Part shown: in pieces, positions 42,883 through 50,704 of the stretch | Layout of the letters: each line of letters begins with the position of its first letter | Numbering within the stretch: the first letter of the stretch is position 1 | DNA from: Nonomuraea thailandensis | GTDB lineage: Bacteria > Actinomycetota > Actinomycetes > Streptosporangiales > Streptosporangiaceae | NCBI RefSeq assembly: GCF_024172165.1 | Contig: NZ_JAMZEB010000002.1 | Location: forward strand, 10,266,501 to 10,330,500 | Reading direction: 5' to 3' | DNA length: 64,000 nucleotides | Notes under the pieces: model-generated | Seen by the model: the letters and a program-made list of their open reading frames with translations, nothing else | What the model was told of the DNA's origin: nothing | Database searches by the model: none | Translations under genes and position numbers: made by a program

Positions 42883-43433
42883 CAGTGCTCGCTTTCGTAC
42901 GGCATGACCCAGAAGAATTCGCCGTCTTTGTCGTATTCGAAGATGAGTGCGTCGTCGCCGCGTACGAGGCGGTCCTGGCCGGTCGTGCGGACCTGCACGA
43001 CCGCGGACGAGCCGTCGGCGGCGGTGACCTCGGCCTGGCCGAAGTCCGGAGTGGCCGTGCCGGTGCGTATCACGCACATCTGGCCGACGAAGTCGCCGCG
43101 CGAGCGCGTGTCCCCCTCGGGGAACAGCCTGCGTAGCGGCGCCAGCAGGCCGCGCACGGCCAGCCAGGCCAGGGCCACCGCGGCGATGGGCACGGCGATG
43201 AGCGCGCCGGCCGGCGCGAGCACGCTGCCGATCAGGCAGAGCAGCCAGGCCAGCGCGATGAGCAGCGACAGCGTGATCCCCGCTGGGACTCCCCCGAGAC
43301 CCAGCCACGTGGCGTCGTCATCCGCCTCGAAGAGGCCGGTGATGACGGTCAGCCAATAGACGGCGACCACCACGAGAAGGAAAGTGAAAATGACAGTCGG
43401 AAAGCTCAGTGCGATGTTGAAGAAGTCGGTCAT
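42882..43433 (-). CDS. YqiJ-like membrane protein with OB-fold tail
   Basis: A 183-residue protein with two N-terminal membrane helices (VIFTFLLVVVAVYWLTVI and ITLSLLIALAWLLCLIGSVL, then an APAGALIAVPIAAVALAWLAV stretch) and a C-terminal small beta domain (DFVGQMCVIRTGTATPDFGQAEVTAADGSSAVVQVRT), the layout of YqiJ/NfeD-like partners of flotillins. In E. coli yqiJ precedes yqiK. It begins the three-gene operon; GAGGCGGG lies before the ATG. It presumably binds or organises the flotillin in the membrane. Confidence 0.8.
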   Translation of the reverse strand: MTDFFNIALSFPTVIFTFLLVVVAVYWLTVITGLFEADDDATWLGLGGVPAGITLSLLIALAWLLCLIGSVLAPAGALIAVPIAAVALAWLAVRGLLAPLRRLFPEGDTRSRGDFVGQMCVIRTGTATPDFGQAEVTAADGSSAVVQVRTTGQDRLVRGDDALIFEYDKDGEFFWVMPYESEH

Positions 43434-43532
43434 CCCGCCTCGGTGCTACAAGTCCCCCTGTGATGTCCTGTCGGACTATATACAGATAAAGCACGGCTAA
43501 AGAAGAAAGTTCCCGAAACGGTTGGTGTCTTG

Positions 43533-43552
43533 ACCTCAAGTGTGCTTGAGGT
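43533..43552 (+). promoter_or_regulatory. SoxR box
   Basis: ACCTCAAG TGTG CTTGAGGT is a perfect 20-base inverted repeat and matches the known SoxR consensus CCTCAAG-N4-CTTGAGG. A TTGACC -35 begins at 43530, and a weak -10 19 bases downstream (near 43555) fits the long SoxR-type spacer. It ends 14 bases before the quinone-oxidoreductase start. No soxR gene is in the window. Confidence 0.88.
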
Positions 43553-43566
43553 AGCAGGCTGGCCGC

Positions 43567-44490
43567 ATGACCGAACTGATGAGAGCGGCGGCGTTCGCCG
43601 AACCCGGTGGCCCCGACGTGCTGAAAGTGATGGAACTGCCCGCGCCCCAGGCGGGCCCCGGTCAGGTGCGGGTACGCGTGCGGGCGGCCGGGGTGCAGCC
43701 GTTCGACGCGGCCGTGCGGGCGGGGTGGCTGCCGCCGTACCTGGGGGAGATGGGCTACCCGCGCATCCCGGGCAACGAGTTCGCGGGCGTGGTGGACCAG
43801 GTGGGCGAGGACGTGACCGGGGTGGCCGTGGGCGCGGAGGTGCTCGGGTTCACGGCGTTGTCCAGCTACGCCGAGTACGTCGTGGTGCCCGCCGCCAATG
43901 TGACGGCCAAGCCGGCGAAGGTGCCGTGGGAGGTGGCCGGCGGGCTGACCGCGGGCGTGCAGACGGCCGAGCTGGCCATCGACGGGGTTGGCCTGGCCGA
44001 GGGGGAGACGCTGCTCGTGCACGGCGCGGCCGGCTCGGTGGGCACGGCGGCCGTGCAGATCGCCAGGAGGCGCGGGGCCACCGTCATCGGCACCGCCCGC
44101 GAGGCGAACCATGACTACCTGCGCGCGTTGGGCGCCGTCCCCGTCGTGTACGGCGAGGGCCTGGCCGACCGGGTGCGCGCGCTCGCGCCGGGCGGTGTGG
44201 ACGCGGCGCTGGACGGGGCCGGCGGGCACGCGCTGGAGGTCTCGATGGAGCTGGTGCGCGACCGCGCCCGCATCGTCACGCTGGTCGAGCACGGCAGGGC
44301 CGCCGAGCTCGGCGTCCGGCTGGTGCAGGGCGACCGCTCGGCCGAGCGGCTCGGGCGCTACGCGGCCCTGTACGCCAAGGGCGCCTTCGCGTTTCCGGTG
44401 CGCAGGACGTACCGGCTGGAGGAGGCCGCGCAGGCGCACCGGGAGATCGAGACCGGCCACGGCCAGGGCAAGATCGTCATCACCATCTAG
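43567..44490 (+). CDS. NADP-dependent quinone oxidoreductase under a SoxR box
   Basis: A 307-residue MDR-family quinone reductase. The start MTELMRAAAFAEPGGPDVLKV is typical, and the nucleotide-binding Rossmann is LLVHGAAGSVGTAAVQIARRRGATVIGTA. Zinc ligands of alcohol dehydrogenases are absent. A SoxR operator precedes it, so it is probably induced by redox-active compounds or quinones. S. coelicolor is known to place such oxidoreductases in its SoxR regulon. It is divergent from the flotillin operon, and its 3' end overlaps the phosphotransferase gene by 11 bases. Confidence 0.9.
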   Translation: MTELMRAAAFAEPGGPDVLKVMELPAPQAGPGQVRVRVRAAGVQPFDAAVRAGWLPPYLGEMGYPRIPGNEFAGVVDQVGEDVTGVAVGAEVLGFTALSSYAEYVVVPAANVTAKPAKVPWEVAGGLTAGVQTAELAIDGVGLAEGETLLVHGAAGSVGTAAVQIARRRGATVIGTAREANHDYLRALGAVPVVYGEGLADRVRALAPGGVDAALDGAGGHALEVSMELVRDRARIVTLVEHGRAAELGVRLVQGDRSAERLGRYAALYAKGAFAFPVRRTYRLEEAAQAHREIETGHGQGKIVITI

Positions 44491-45394
44491 CGCGTACGGC
44501 CTCCGCGACCCGGATCAGGATCTCGGCGAGCACGCGGTCGCCGTCGGCCACGTCCCACAGGCAGTTCTCCAGGATCCGGCCGAGCGTCCAGCCGGCCGCG
44601 CGGCGGTGGTCGAGGCCCAGGGCGTCCACCATGAAGTCGAAGCGGCGCAGCACCGCGCGCGGCACGTCGCCGCTCGTGACGACCTCGTCCCACCGGTTCC
44701 ACAGGGCGGGCAGCAGCTCGAACCCCGGGTCGCCCGCCAGCGGCTTGGGGTCGATGGCCAGCCACGGCTCGCGCTCGCCCGCCAGCACGTTGTCGTAGTG
44801 CAGGTCCCAGTGCAGCAGCCGGTCGCCGGGCTCGGAGACGAGCTCGGCGACCGCTCCCGCGCACCAGCGCAGCCAGTAGCGGTCGCGCTCGCCGTACACC
44901 TTGGCGACGGCGTCGTCCACGCGGTCCAGCATGCCCTGCGCCAGGTCGCCGAGGTGGCGCATGCCCGCGGGGGCCGGGTGCGACGACAGGCGGCGCAGCA
45001 GGCCGGTCAGCACCTCCAGCGACTCCATGACGTCCAGCCCGTCGGACAGGGACCGGTCGGGGTCCAGCCGTTCGAGCAGCATGGTGCCGGTGCCCGGGTC
45101 GGCGTCGAGCAGCAGCACCGCACCGTCGCCCGCCCAGGTGCGCAGGGCCGGTGCCTCGTCCGCGGTCTCGCTGGTCACGGGCTGCAGCTTGAGCGCGGCG
45201 GGGGTGCCGTCGGCGCGCACCACGGGCAGCACCAGCGCGACGATCCCGTGGCTCGGCTCGCCGTCCAGCCGCAGGTCCCACTCCTCCAGGAAACGCTCGG
45301 CCAGGGCGGGCAGCCCGTCGTTCCACGCCCGCCCGGCGTCCCGCTCGTACCTCAGGTGTGACTCGGTCAGCGCGTCCGGCACCTTGATCCTCAT
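44480..45394 (-). CDS. Streptomycin 6-kinase-like aminoglycoside phosphotransferase
   Basis: A 304-residue phosphotransferase of the APH(6) or hydroxyurea-phosphotransferase group. The catalytic loop is LLHWDLHYDNVL (HxDxxxxN) and the metal Asp lies in AIDPKPLAGDPGFELLPALWNR, typical of streptomycin 6-kinases. Many such genes in actinomycetes are not shown to give resistance, so the substrate may be an unknown aminoglycoside or cyclitol. It converges on the quinone-oxidoreductase gene. Confidence 0.85.
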   Translation of the reverse strand: MRIKVPDALTESHLRYERDAGRAWNDGLPALAERFLEEWDLRLDGEPSHGIVALVLPVVRADGTPAALKLQPVTSETADEAPALRTWAGDGAVLLLDADPGTGTMLLERLDPDRSLSDGLDVMESLEVLTGLLRRLSSHPAPAGMRHLGDLAQGMLDRVDDAVAKVYGERDRYWLRWCAGAVAELVSEPGDRLLHWDLHYDNVLAGEREPWLAIDPKPLAGDPGFELLPALWNRWDEVVTSGDVPRAVLRRFDFMVDALGLDHRRAAGWTLGRILENCLWDVADGDRVLAEILIRVAEAVRARW

Positions 45395-45505
45395 GACCCC
45401 CAGTCTGCCAAGGGCCGCAGGTCTAGGGCTTCCCCTAATGCGAACCCTGAGGCGCCGCGGAAGAGGCCGTGCCTACGCTGGCGGCCCGATGCAGGGAGGG
45501 CGGCC

Positions 45506-46351
45506 ATGGCGGCGACGATCGTGTTCATCCACGGGCGGGGACAGGAAGGCAAGGACCCGAAGGCGCTGCAGCAGGAGTGGTGCGCCGCGCTGGCCGCGGG
45601 CCTCGGCGTGCCCCGGCTGACCGCGCAGTGCGTGCTGCCCTACTACGGCAACATCCTGCACCGGGTCACCACCCAGGCGGCCAAGGAGGCCGCCGCCCTG
45701 CCCCTGCCCGCCCACGGCGGCGGCGAGGAGATACCGTTCCACCCCTTCCTGCCCGAGGACGTCGGGGAGCTGGAGCGGCTGCTGCTCGCCGACCTCGCCG
45801 CGACCACCGGCGTGCCGACGGAGATGCTCGGCATCTCCGACCTGCTGTCCTGGACGCTGGCCAGGCGCCTGCTCACCTGGGTCTCCAGGAACACCAGCGT
45901 GGACAAGGAGATCATCAAGGCCTTCCTGCAGGACGTCGCCGTCTACCTCAGCCACGGTCGCAAGCCGGTGCTGGACGAGGTGCGCCGCCTGCTGCCCCCC
46001 TCGGGCGACATCGTGCTCGTCTCCCACAGCCTGGGGACGGTGGTGGCCAGGGACCTGCTCGTGGAGGACGCCGTCCGCCGCCGGGTCGTGCTCTGGGTGA
46101 CGGCCGGCTCGCCGCTCGGGCTGCCCACGATCCAGCGCAACCTGCTGGCCAGGGGGACCCGGCATCCGGGGGTGCGGTGGCTGACCACGTACGACGTGAA
46201 CGACATCGTGGCGCTCGGCCATCCGCTGGAGCGCGCGTGGGGGACGCCGCTGAGCCAGATCGAGGTCGAGAACCGCGACACCCCGCACGCCATCGACCGC
46301 TACCTGCGCCACCGCACGGTCGCGGGGCCCATCGGCAAGGCCTGCGCCTGA
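45506..46351 (+). CDS. Alpha/beta hydrolase-like protein of unknown function
   Basis: A 281-residue protein with an alpha/beta-hydrolase look: VFIHGRGQEG at the N-terminus and the nucleophile elbow VLVSHSLGTVVARDLL (Ser-His-Ser-Leu-Gly), as in lipases that carry Ser or Ala in place of the first Gly. The C-terminal NRDTPHAIDRYL may hold the catalytic His. It belongs to a group of proteins annotated only as hypothetical or lipase-like. It meets menB tail to tail with 4 bases between. Confidence 0.75.
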   Translation: MAATIVFIHGRGQEGKDPKALQQEWCAALAAGLGVPRLTAQCVLPYYGNILHRVTTQAAKEAAALPLPAHGGGEEIPFHPFLPEDVGELERLLLADLAATTGVPTEMLGISDLLSWTLARRLLTWVSRNTSVDKEIIKAFLQDVAVYLSHGRKPVLDEVRRLLPPSGDIVLVSHSLGTVVARDLLVEDAVRRRVVLWVTAGSPLGLPTIQRNLLARGTRHPGVRWLTTYDVNDIVALGHPLERAWGTPLSQIEVENRDTPHAIDRYLRHRTVAGPIGKACA

Positions 46352-46355
46352 CGGC

Positions 46356-47234
46356 CTAGTAGTGCCAGGGAAACGGCGACCAGTCGGGCTCGCGCTTCTC
46401 CAGGAACGAGTCGCGCCCCTCCGCGGCCTCCTCCGTCATGTACGCCAGCCGCGTGGCCTCACCGGCGAACACCTGCTGCCCCACCAGCCCGTCGTCGACG
46501 GCGTTGAAGGCGAACTTGAGCATGCGCTGCGCCGTCGGCGACTTGCCGTTGACCTTGCGGGCCCACTCCAGCGCCGTGCTCTCCAGCTCCTCGTGCGGCA
46601 CCACGGCGTTGACCATGCCCATCCGGTGCGCGTCCGCGGCCGTGTAGGTGTCGCCGAGGAAGAAGATCTCGCGGGCGAACTTCTGCCCGACCTGCCGCGC
46701 CAGGTACGCCGACCCGAAACCGCCGTCGAAGCTGGCCACGTCGGCGTCGGTCTGCTTGAACCGGGCGTGCTCGGCGCTGGCGATCGTGAGGTCGGCCACG
46801 ACGTGCAGGCTGTGCCCGCCGCCCGCGGCCCAGCCCGGGACCACGCAGATGACGACCTTGGGCATGAACCGGATGAGCCGCTGCACCTCCAAGATGTGCA
46901 GCCGGCCGGTGGCGGGCGTGCCGTCGGCGTACTGGTAGCCGTCCTTGCCCCTGATGCGCTGGTCGCCGCCCGAGCAGAACGCCCAGCCGCCGTCCTTGGG
47001 TGAGGGCCCGTTGCCGGTCAGCAGCACGCAGCCGACGTCGGTGGTCTGCCGGGCGTGGTCGAGCGCGCGGTAGAGCTCGTCCACCGTCTGCGGCCGGAAG
47101 GCGTTGCGGACCTCGGGGCGGTTGAAGGCGACGCGTACGGTGCCCTGGTCCACCGCCCGGTGGTAGGTGATGTCGGTGAAGTCGAATCCCTCGACCGGCT
47201 GCCACGCCTTGGGATCGAACAGCTCGGAGACCAT
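46356..47234 (-). CDS. menB: 1,4-dihydroxy-2-naphthoyl-CoA synthase
   Basis: A 292-residue crotonase-fold enzyme of menaquinone synthesis that closes the second ring of O-succinylbenzoyl-CoA. Hallmarks are the FNRPEVRNAFRP start region, the SGGDQR loop, GWAAGGGHSLHVVADLTIAS with the oxyanion hole, and FGSAYLARQVGQKFAREIFFLG in pieces. The C-terminus WSPFPWHY is typical of MenB. Other men genes are not in the window. A PadR gene lies 9 bases upstream on the same strand, so the two may be one transcript. Confidence 0.95.
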   Translation of the reverse strand: MVSELFDPKAWQPVEGFDFTDITYHRAVDQGTVRVAFNRPEVRNAFRPQTVDELYRALDHARQTTDVGCVLLTGNGPSPKDGGWAFCSGGDQRIRGKDGYQYADGTPATGRLHILEVQRLIRFMPKVVICVVPGWAAGGGHSLHVVADLTIASAEHARFKQTDADVASFDGGFGSAYLARQVGQKFAREIFFLGDTYTAADAHRMGMVNAVVPHEELESTALEWARKVNGKSPTAQRMLKFAFNAVDDGLVGQQVFAGEATRLAYMTEEAAEGRDSFLEKREPDWSPFPWHY

Positions 47235-47243
47235 GGCGAGAGC

Positions 47244-47756
47244 CTAATGGATGCGCCCTTCAGCCCATCCGGCCCACTCCTTCTGGGCCCTGGCCAGGCG
47301 CATGCCGTAGTCGAGGGCGAGCCGGCCGTACACGGAGAGGTTGTCGGCGCCGCTCTCGACGAACTCGCGGATGCTCTCCATGTGCTCCAGGTCCTTGGCC
47401 GCCTCGTCGGCCTGCCGGCGCAGGTAGTCGCGGGCCTGCTCGGGCGAGACCTGGGCGAGGAAGAAGACCCGCAGCAGCATGTCGCTGCGTCTCACCTGGG
47501 TCGGCTCCACCTCGGTGACCCAGTGCCGCAGCTCCGCCAAGCCCTCCTGGGTGATCGCGTACTCCTTGCGGCCCCGCGGTCCCTCCGACACGACGTCCAC
47601 GAGCCCGGCGTCGGCCAGCTTGCCGAGCTCGGAGTAGAGCTGGCTCTGCGTGGCGGGCCAGACGTTGGCGAGCGAGACGTCGAACGTCTTCATCAGGTCA
47701 TATCCGCTCGCGGGCCCCTCGGAGAGCAGTCCCAGCACGGCGTGTCGAAGGCTCAT
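47244..47756 (-). CDS. PadR family transcriptional regulator
   Basis: A 170-residue PadR regulator: MSLRHAVLGLLSEGPASGYDLMKTF, the wing GLVDVVSEGPRGRKEYAIT, and a C-terminal helical part with the Vir-like AKDLEHMESIREFVESG. PadR proteins dimerise through this helix and bind ATGT-type repeats, and TATGT/ACATA arms lie in the promoter. It shares a transcript direction with menB. Its ligand is unknown. Confidence 0.9.
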   Translation of the reverse strand: MSLRHAVLGLLSEGPASGYDLMKTFDVSLANVWPATQSQLYSELGKLADAGLVDVVSEGPRGRKEYAITQEGLAELRHWVTEVEPTQVRRSDMLLRVFFLAQVSPEQARDYLRRQADEAAKDLEHMESIREFVESGADNLSVYGRLALDYGMRLARAQKEWAGWAEGRIH

Positions 47757-47761
47757 GTTCC

Positions 47762-47806
47762 TATGTTGACATATCTCTACAGGAGGTTCTACTTTCGACA
47801 TGTCGA
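47762..47806. promoter_or_regulatory. PadR-type operator pair
   Basis: TATGT-TG-ACATA (47762-47773) and the perfect palindrome TCGACATGTCGA (47795-47806) lie just upstream of the PadR start. PadR proteins are known to bind ATGT-n-ACAT repeats, so both are candidate operator halves. Confidence 0.6.
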
Positions 47807-47895
47807 TATAGGAATATGGGAGGGCGGCCTCTGCCCGGCTTTCTGTCCTGGATCGTGCACGCGTTCGGTCGCCGGCGACGAGTGGCGCCGGGCGG

Positions 47896-48111
47896 GTGCG
47901 GGAGACCCCGCGGTTCTGCCGTGTCGACGCGGTCGTCGCGACGGCCTGGGTGGCGGCCTTCGCCGTCGCGGCGGTCTCCCTGGCGCTCGTGCTCGCCGCC
48001 GCACCCCATGCGACCACGCTGGTCATCGTCATCAAGGCGCTCTCGTCCGCCCTTCCTGCCGGGTCCACCGCCTGGAAGCGGGCGTGGCGGGCGCTGACCC
48101 GCGAGAGCTGA
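47896..48111 (+). CDS. Small hydrophobic membrane protein, unknown
   Basis: A 71-residue frame from GTG 47896 with two hydrophobic segments (about residues 13-33 and 40-50) and a basic C-terminus (WKRAWRALTRES). Third positions are strongly G/C, as in real genes here. It lies alone between the PadR and ArsR genes. No family is recognisable, and no ribosome binding site is evident, so this call is uncertain. Confidence 0.4.
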   Translation: MRETPRFCRVDAVVATAWVAAFAVAAVSLALVLAAAPHATTLVIVIKALSSALPAGSTAWKRAWRALTRES

Positions 48112-48127
48112 ATCTTTATCGTGTGAT

Positions 48128-48460
48128 TTATGTCACCTCGGCCCGCAACTCGGCGAGCAGCTCCCCCTGATCGGCCAGCATGTCGGTGAGGATGCGCCGG
48201 GCGGCGCCCAGCAGGTCGGCGAGCTCGGGCGTGGCGAGCGTGTAGACCACGGTGCTGCCCTCGCGGATCGCGCTGACGATCCCCGCCCTGCGCAGGACGG
48301 CGAGCTGCTGGGAGAGGCTCGAGGCCTCGATGTCGATCTGGGCCAGTAGATCCCTGACGGGCAGCGGCCCTTCCTGGAGTAGCTCCAACACTCGGATGCG
48401 AGCGGGGTGGCCGAGCGTTCGGAAGAAGTCGGCCTTGGCCTGGTAGACCTCCACGTGCAT
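48128..48460 (-). CDS. ArsR family transcriptional regulator
   Basis: A 110-residue winged-helix regulator with KADFFRTLGHPARIRVLELL and the recognition helix SSLSQQLAVLRRAGIVSAIREG. No metal-binding Cys cluster is seen, so it may sense a non-metal signal or none. ATG 48460 gives the shorter reading and may be leaderless; a TTG at 48499 would add 13 residues. Divergent from the DUF3073 gene. Confidence 0.85.
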   Translation of the reverse strand: MHVEVYQAKADFFRTLGHPARIRVLELLQEGPLPVRDLLAQIDIEASSLSQQLAVLRRAGIVSAIREGSTVVYTLATPELADLLGAARRILTDMLADQGELLAELRAEVT

Positions 48461-48546
48461 ATTGTCAGGGTAATCCAGTGCAGTTGCATAATTCTTCAAG
48501 TCGCTATGTTGTCGGATAGCATGACAGCGGGGACTAGGGAGTTGCC

Positions 48547-48717
48547 ATGGGCCGAGGAAGAGCCAAGGCGAAGCAGACGAAGGTCGCTCGCCAGCTGAAG
48601 TACACCAACCACAACATCGACTACGACCGGCTCCGCGAGGAGCTGGGCGCAGACGAGCGACGCGAGGAGATGTACCCGCCTACGCCATCCGAGCAGGAGT
48701 CCGAGCGCGGGCGATGA
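48547..48717 (+). CDS. DUF3073 protein
   Basis: A 56-residue basic protein that begins MGRGRAKAKQTKVARQLKY, the DUF3073 signature, and ends in a Glu-rich tail (MYPPTPSEQESERGR). The family is small, actinobacterial and without known function. In Streptomyces it sits near purM; here it is not. The last 38 bases overlap the tail of the converging P450 gene. Confidence 0.85.
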   Translation: MGRGRAKAKQTKVARQLKYTNHNIDYDRLREELGADERREEMYPPTPSEQESERGR

Positions 48718-49963
48718 CGCGGGTCAGCTTCGCGGGGGCGAGCGTCACGTTCTTCAGCCGCCTGGCTTCCGGCGCCTGATCAGGCGCCGTGAGCTCCAGG
48801 CGGTGCAGCACCTCGCGGATGATGACGCGCATCTCGAGGAGCGCCAGTTGCGCTCCCACGCAGAAGCGCCGCCCGCCGCCGAACGGCATCCAGGCCTTGC
48901 CCTGGTGCCCTTCCAGGAAGCGCTCGGGACGAAACTCCCCGGGCGCGGGGAAGGCGGCGGGGTCACGGTGCACGAGCGGGATGTACGGCCCGGCGTACCA
49001 TCCGGCCGGGATCTCGTACCGGCCCAGCCGTAGCGGGGCGTCGAGCAGCCTCGGCGCCTCATAGACGACGGGCCGCACCCGCAGCACCTCCTTGACCACC
49101 GCGTCCAGGTAGGGCTCGTCGTCCGGCAGCCGCCGCAGCACCTCGGGCATGCGCAGGAGCCGCTCGAAGGCCCAGGCCAGGCCGGTCGCGGTCGTCTCGT
49201 GGCCGGCGATGAGCATGGTGATCAGCTCGTCACGCAGCTCCTGGTCGCCCAGCTCCGTCTCCAGCAGCCGGCCCAGCACGTCGTCCCCGCCCGGAGCGGC
49301 GCGGCGCCGGCGGATCTCCTCGAACAGGATGGCGTCCACCTCGGCCCGCAACCGCAGGAACCGGCTGTACGGCAGGAACGGCGCCCGCGCCGAGAGCTCG
49401 CGCAGCCGCTCGGGCAACATCGCCACCTGCATGGAGCCGCCGGTCTCGATCAGCTCGGGCAGCAGCGCGTGCAGCCGCCGGACACGCCCGGCGTCCGTGA
49501 TGCCGAAGATCAGCCGGATGATGATCTCCAGCGTGATGTCCTGCACGCGCTCGCGCAGCCCGAACGGCCGGCCCAGCGGCCAGGTTGCGATCTTCTCGGC
49601 CGCGATCGCCGCGATGTCGTCCTGGTAGCCGGCGACCTGCTTGGCGCGCAGCGGCGGGTTGAGCGCCTTGCGGTGGCGCCACCACGGCTCGCCGTCGAGG
49701 GTGAGCACCGAGTGCGCGCCCACCATGTGCTCCAGGAAGTCGCGCCGCGCCTCGCCGGCCCGGCCGTCGCCGCTCTGGTCGGTGCGGTAGACCTGCTCGG
49801 CGAGCTCGGCGGTGGTCACGTAGACCTCGGGCGGGAACCCGGCGTAGCGGACCGTGAAGATCGGCCCGTACCTGCGGTGGTAGCTCTCGAACGCGCGCGG
49901 CGCGTCGGCCATGAACCGTGCCGTCTGCGCCAGCGCGGGCATCCTCGGGCCGGGTGGGATCAT
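48680..49963 (-). CDS. Cytochrome P450
   Basis: A 427-residue P450. The oxygen-binding helix is MLIAGHETTATG, the ExxR is KEVLRVRP, and the haem loop is FGGGRRFCVGAQLALLEM with the Cys ligand. Length and motifs are normal for a soluble bacterial class. The start MIPPGPRMPAL is preceded by GGAGG, so I use ATG 49963. No ferredoxin gene adjoins; the redox partner is probably elsewhere. It is divergent from a TetR gene, and TATACAT motifs sit in the gap. Substrate unknown. Confidence 0.92.
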   Translation of the reverse strand: MIPPGPRMPALAQTARFMADAPRAFESYHRRYGPIFTVRYAGFPPEVYVTTAELAEQVYRTDQSGDGRAGEARRDFLEHMVGAHSVLTLDGEPWWRHRKALNPPLRAKQVAGYQDDIAAIAAEKIATWPLGRPFGLRERVQDITLEIIIRLIFGITDAGRVRRLHALLPELIETGGSMQVAMLPERLRELSARAPFLPYSRFLRLRAEVDAILFEEIRRRRAAPGGDDVLGRLLETELGDQELRDELITMLIAGHETTATGLAWAFERLLRMPEVLRRLPDDEPYLDAVVKEVLRVRPVVYEAPRLLDAPLRLGRYEIPAGWYAGPYIPLVHRDPAAFPAPGEFRPERFLEGHQGKAWMPFGGGRRFCVGAQLALLEMRVIIREVLHRLELTAPDQAPEARRLKNVTLAPAKLTRVIARARTPARMA

Positions 49964-49976
49964 CCTGATTCCTCCA

Positions 49977-50012
49977 TATACATGTACGTACGTCATAGAC
50001 GCTCGTATACAT
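49977..50012. promoter_or_regulatory. TATACAT repeats in P450/TetR divergent promoter
   Basis: TATACATGTA (49977-49986) and GTATACAT (50005-50012) share a TATACAT core 29 bases apart, and TACATGTA and GTATAC are each palindromic. They could be the TetR operator that controls the P450 gene. Confidence 0.4.
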
Positions 50013-50019
50013 CTGTAGC

Positions 50020-50625
50020 ATGATTCCCGTGGCAAGAACAGACGCCGGTGGATACCGTGAACGACTGCTGGCAGGAGCGGTGAGCTGCCTGCGGGAGAAG
50101 GGTTACGCCCACACGACCGCACGAGACCTGGTCGCGGCCTCGGGCACCAACCTCGCCTCCATCGGCTACCACTTCGGCGGCAAGGACGCGCTCCTCAACG
50201 AGGCCATCGCGGCCATCTTCGACCAGTGGACGGAGCGGGTGGAGCACGCGCTGTTCGGCGCCGAGCTGGGCTCCCCGCGGGAGATGTTGCAGCGGGCCAT
50301 GGCCGAGCTGGTGGACGTCTTCGACGAGCTGCGGCCGGTGCTCATCCTGTGCGTCGAGGGCTATCCGGCGGCGCTGCGCGCGCCCGTGCTCCGGGAGCGG
50401 CTCTCCGAGGCGTACGCCAGGACCCGGGTGGCGGGGGCCGACATGTTGCGGCGGGCGAGCGGCGAGCTGGGGGTCGAGCTGCCGATGGAGCCCGAGGTGC
50501 TGGTGTCGGTCGTGGTGGCGATCACCGACGGGCTGATGTTGCAGTGGCTGCTCGACCCCGAGGCCACGCCCGACGCCCGCCAGGTCGTCGACGCCATCGC
50601 CACCCTGGGCGCCCTCATCGCCTGA
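50020..50625 (+). CDS. TetR family transcriptional regulator
   Basis: A 201-residue TetR regulator: HTH HTTARDLVAASGTNLASIGYHFGGKDALL. It is divergent from the P450 gene, with TATACAT repeats between, so it is the natural repressor. The first residues MIPVARTDAGG may begin at ATG 50020 or at the GTG nine bases later. The C-terminal part resembles TetR_C_11-like domains, but I cannot name a ligand. Confidence 0.87.
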   Translation: MIPVARTDAGGYRERLLAGAVSCLREKGYAHTTARDLVAASGTNLASIGYHFGGKDALLNEAIAAIFDQWTERVEHALFGAELGSPREMLQRAMAELVDVFDELRPVLILCVEGYPAALRAPVLRERLSEAYARTRVAGADMLRRASGELGVELPMEPEVLVSVVVAITDGLMLQWLLDPEATPDARQVVDAIATLGALIA

Positions 50626-50704
50626 TCAACTGGCAAAGGTCTGCGAACGCAGGCATGTCGCCCGCGGCTGTGGGCACATCCCCCGGGAACGAGGAGATCA
50701 AGAC

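Noticed and set aside
40505..43359. Long open frames opposite the flotillin operon (Ser/Arg- or Leu/Val-rich)
   Set aside because: They mirror the flotillin coding repeats and have no recognisable domain or ribosome binding site.
47816..48097. 93-codon Arg/Pro/Ser-rich frame between PadR and ArsR
   Set aside because: It overlaps a better-supported hydrophobic frame at 47896 in another phase, and its composition is that of a shadow.
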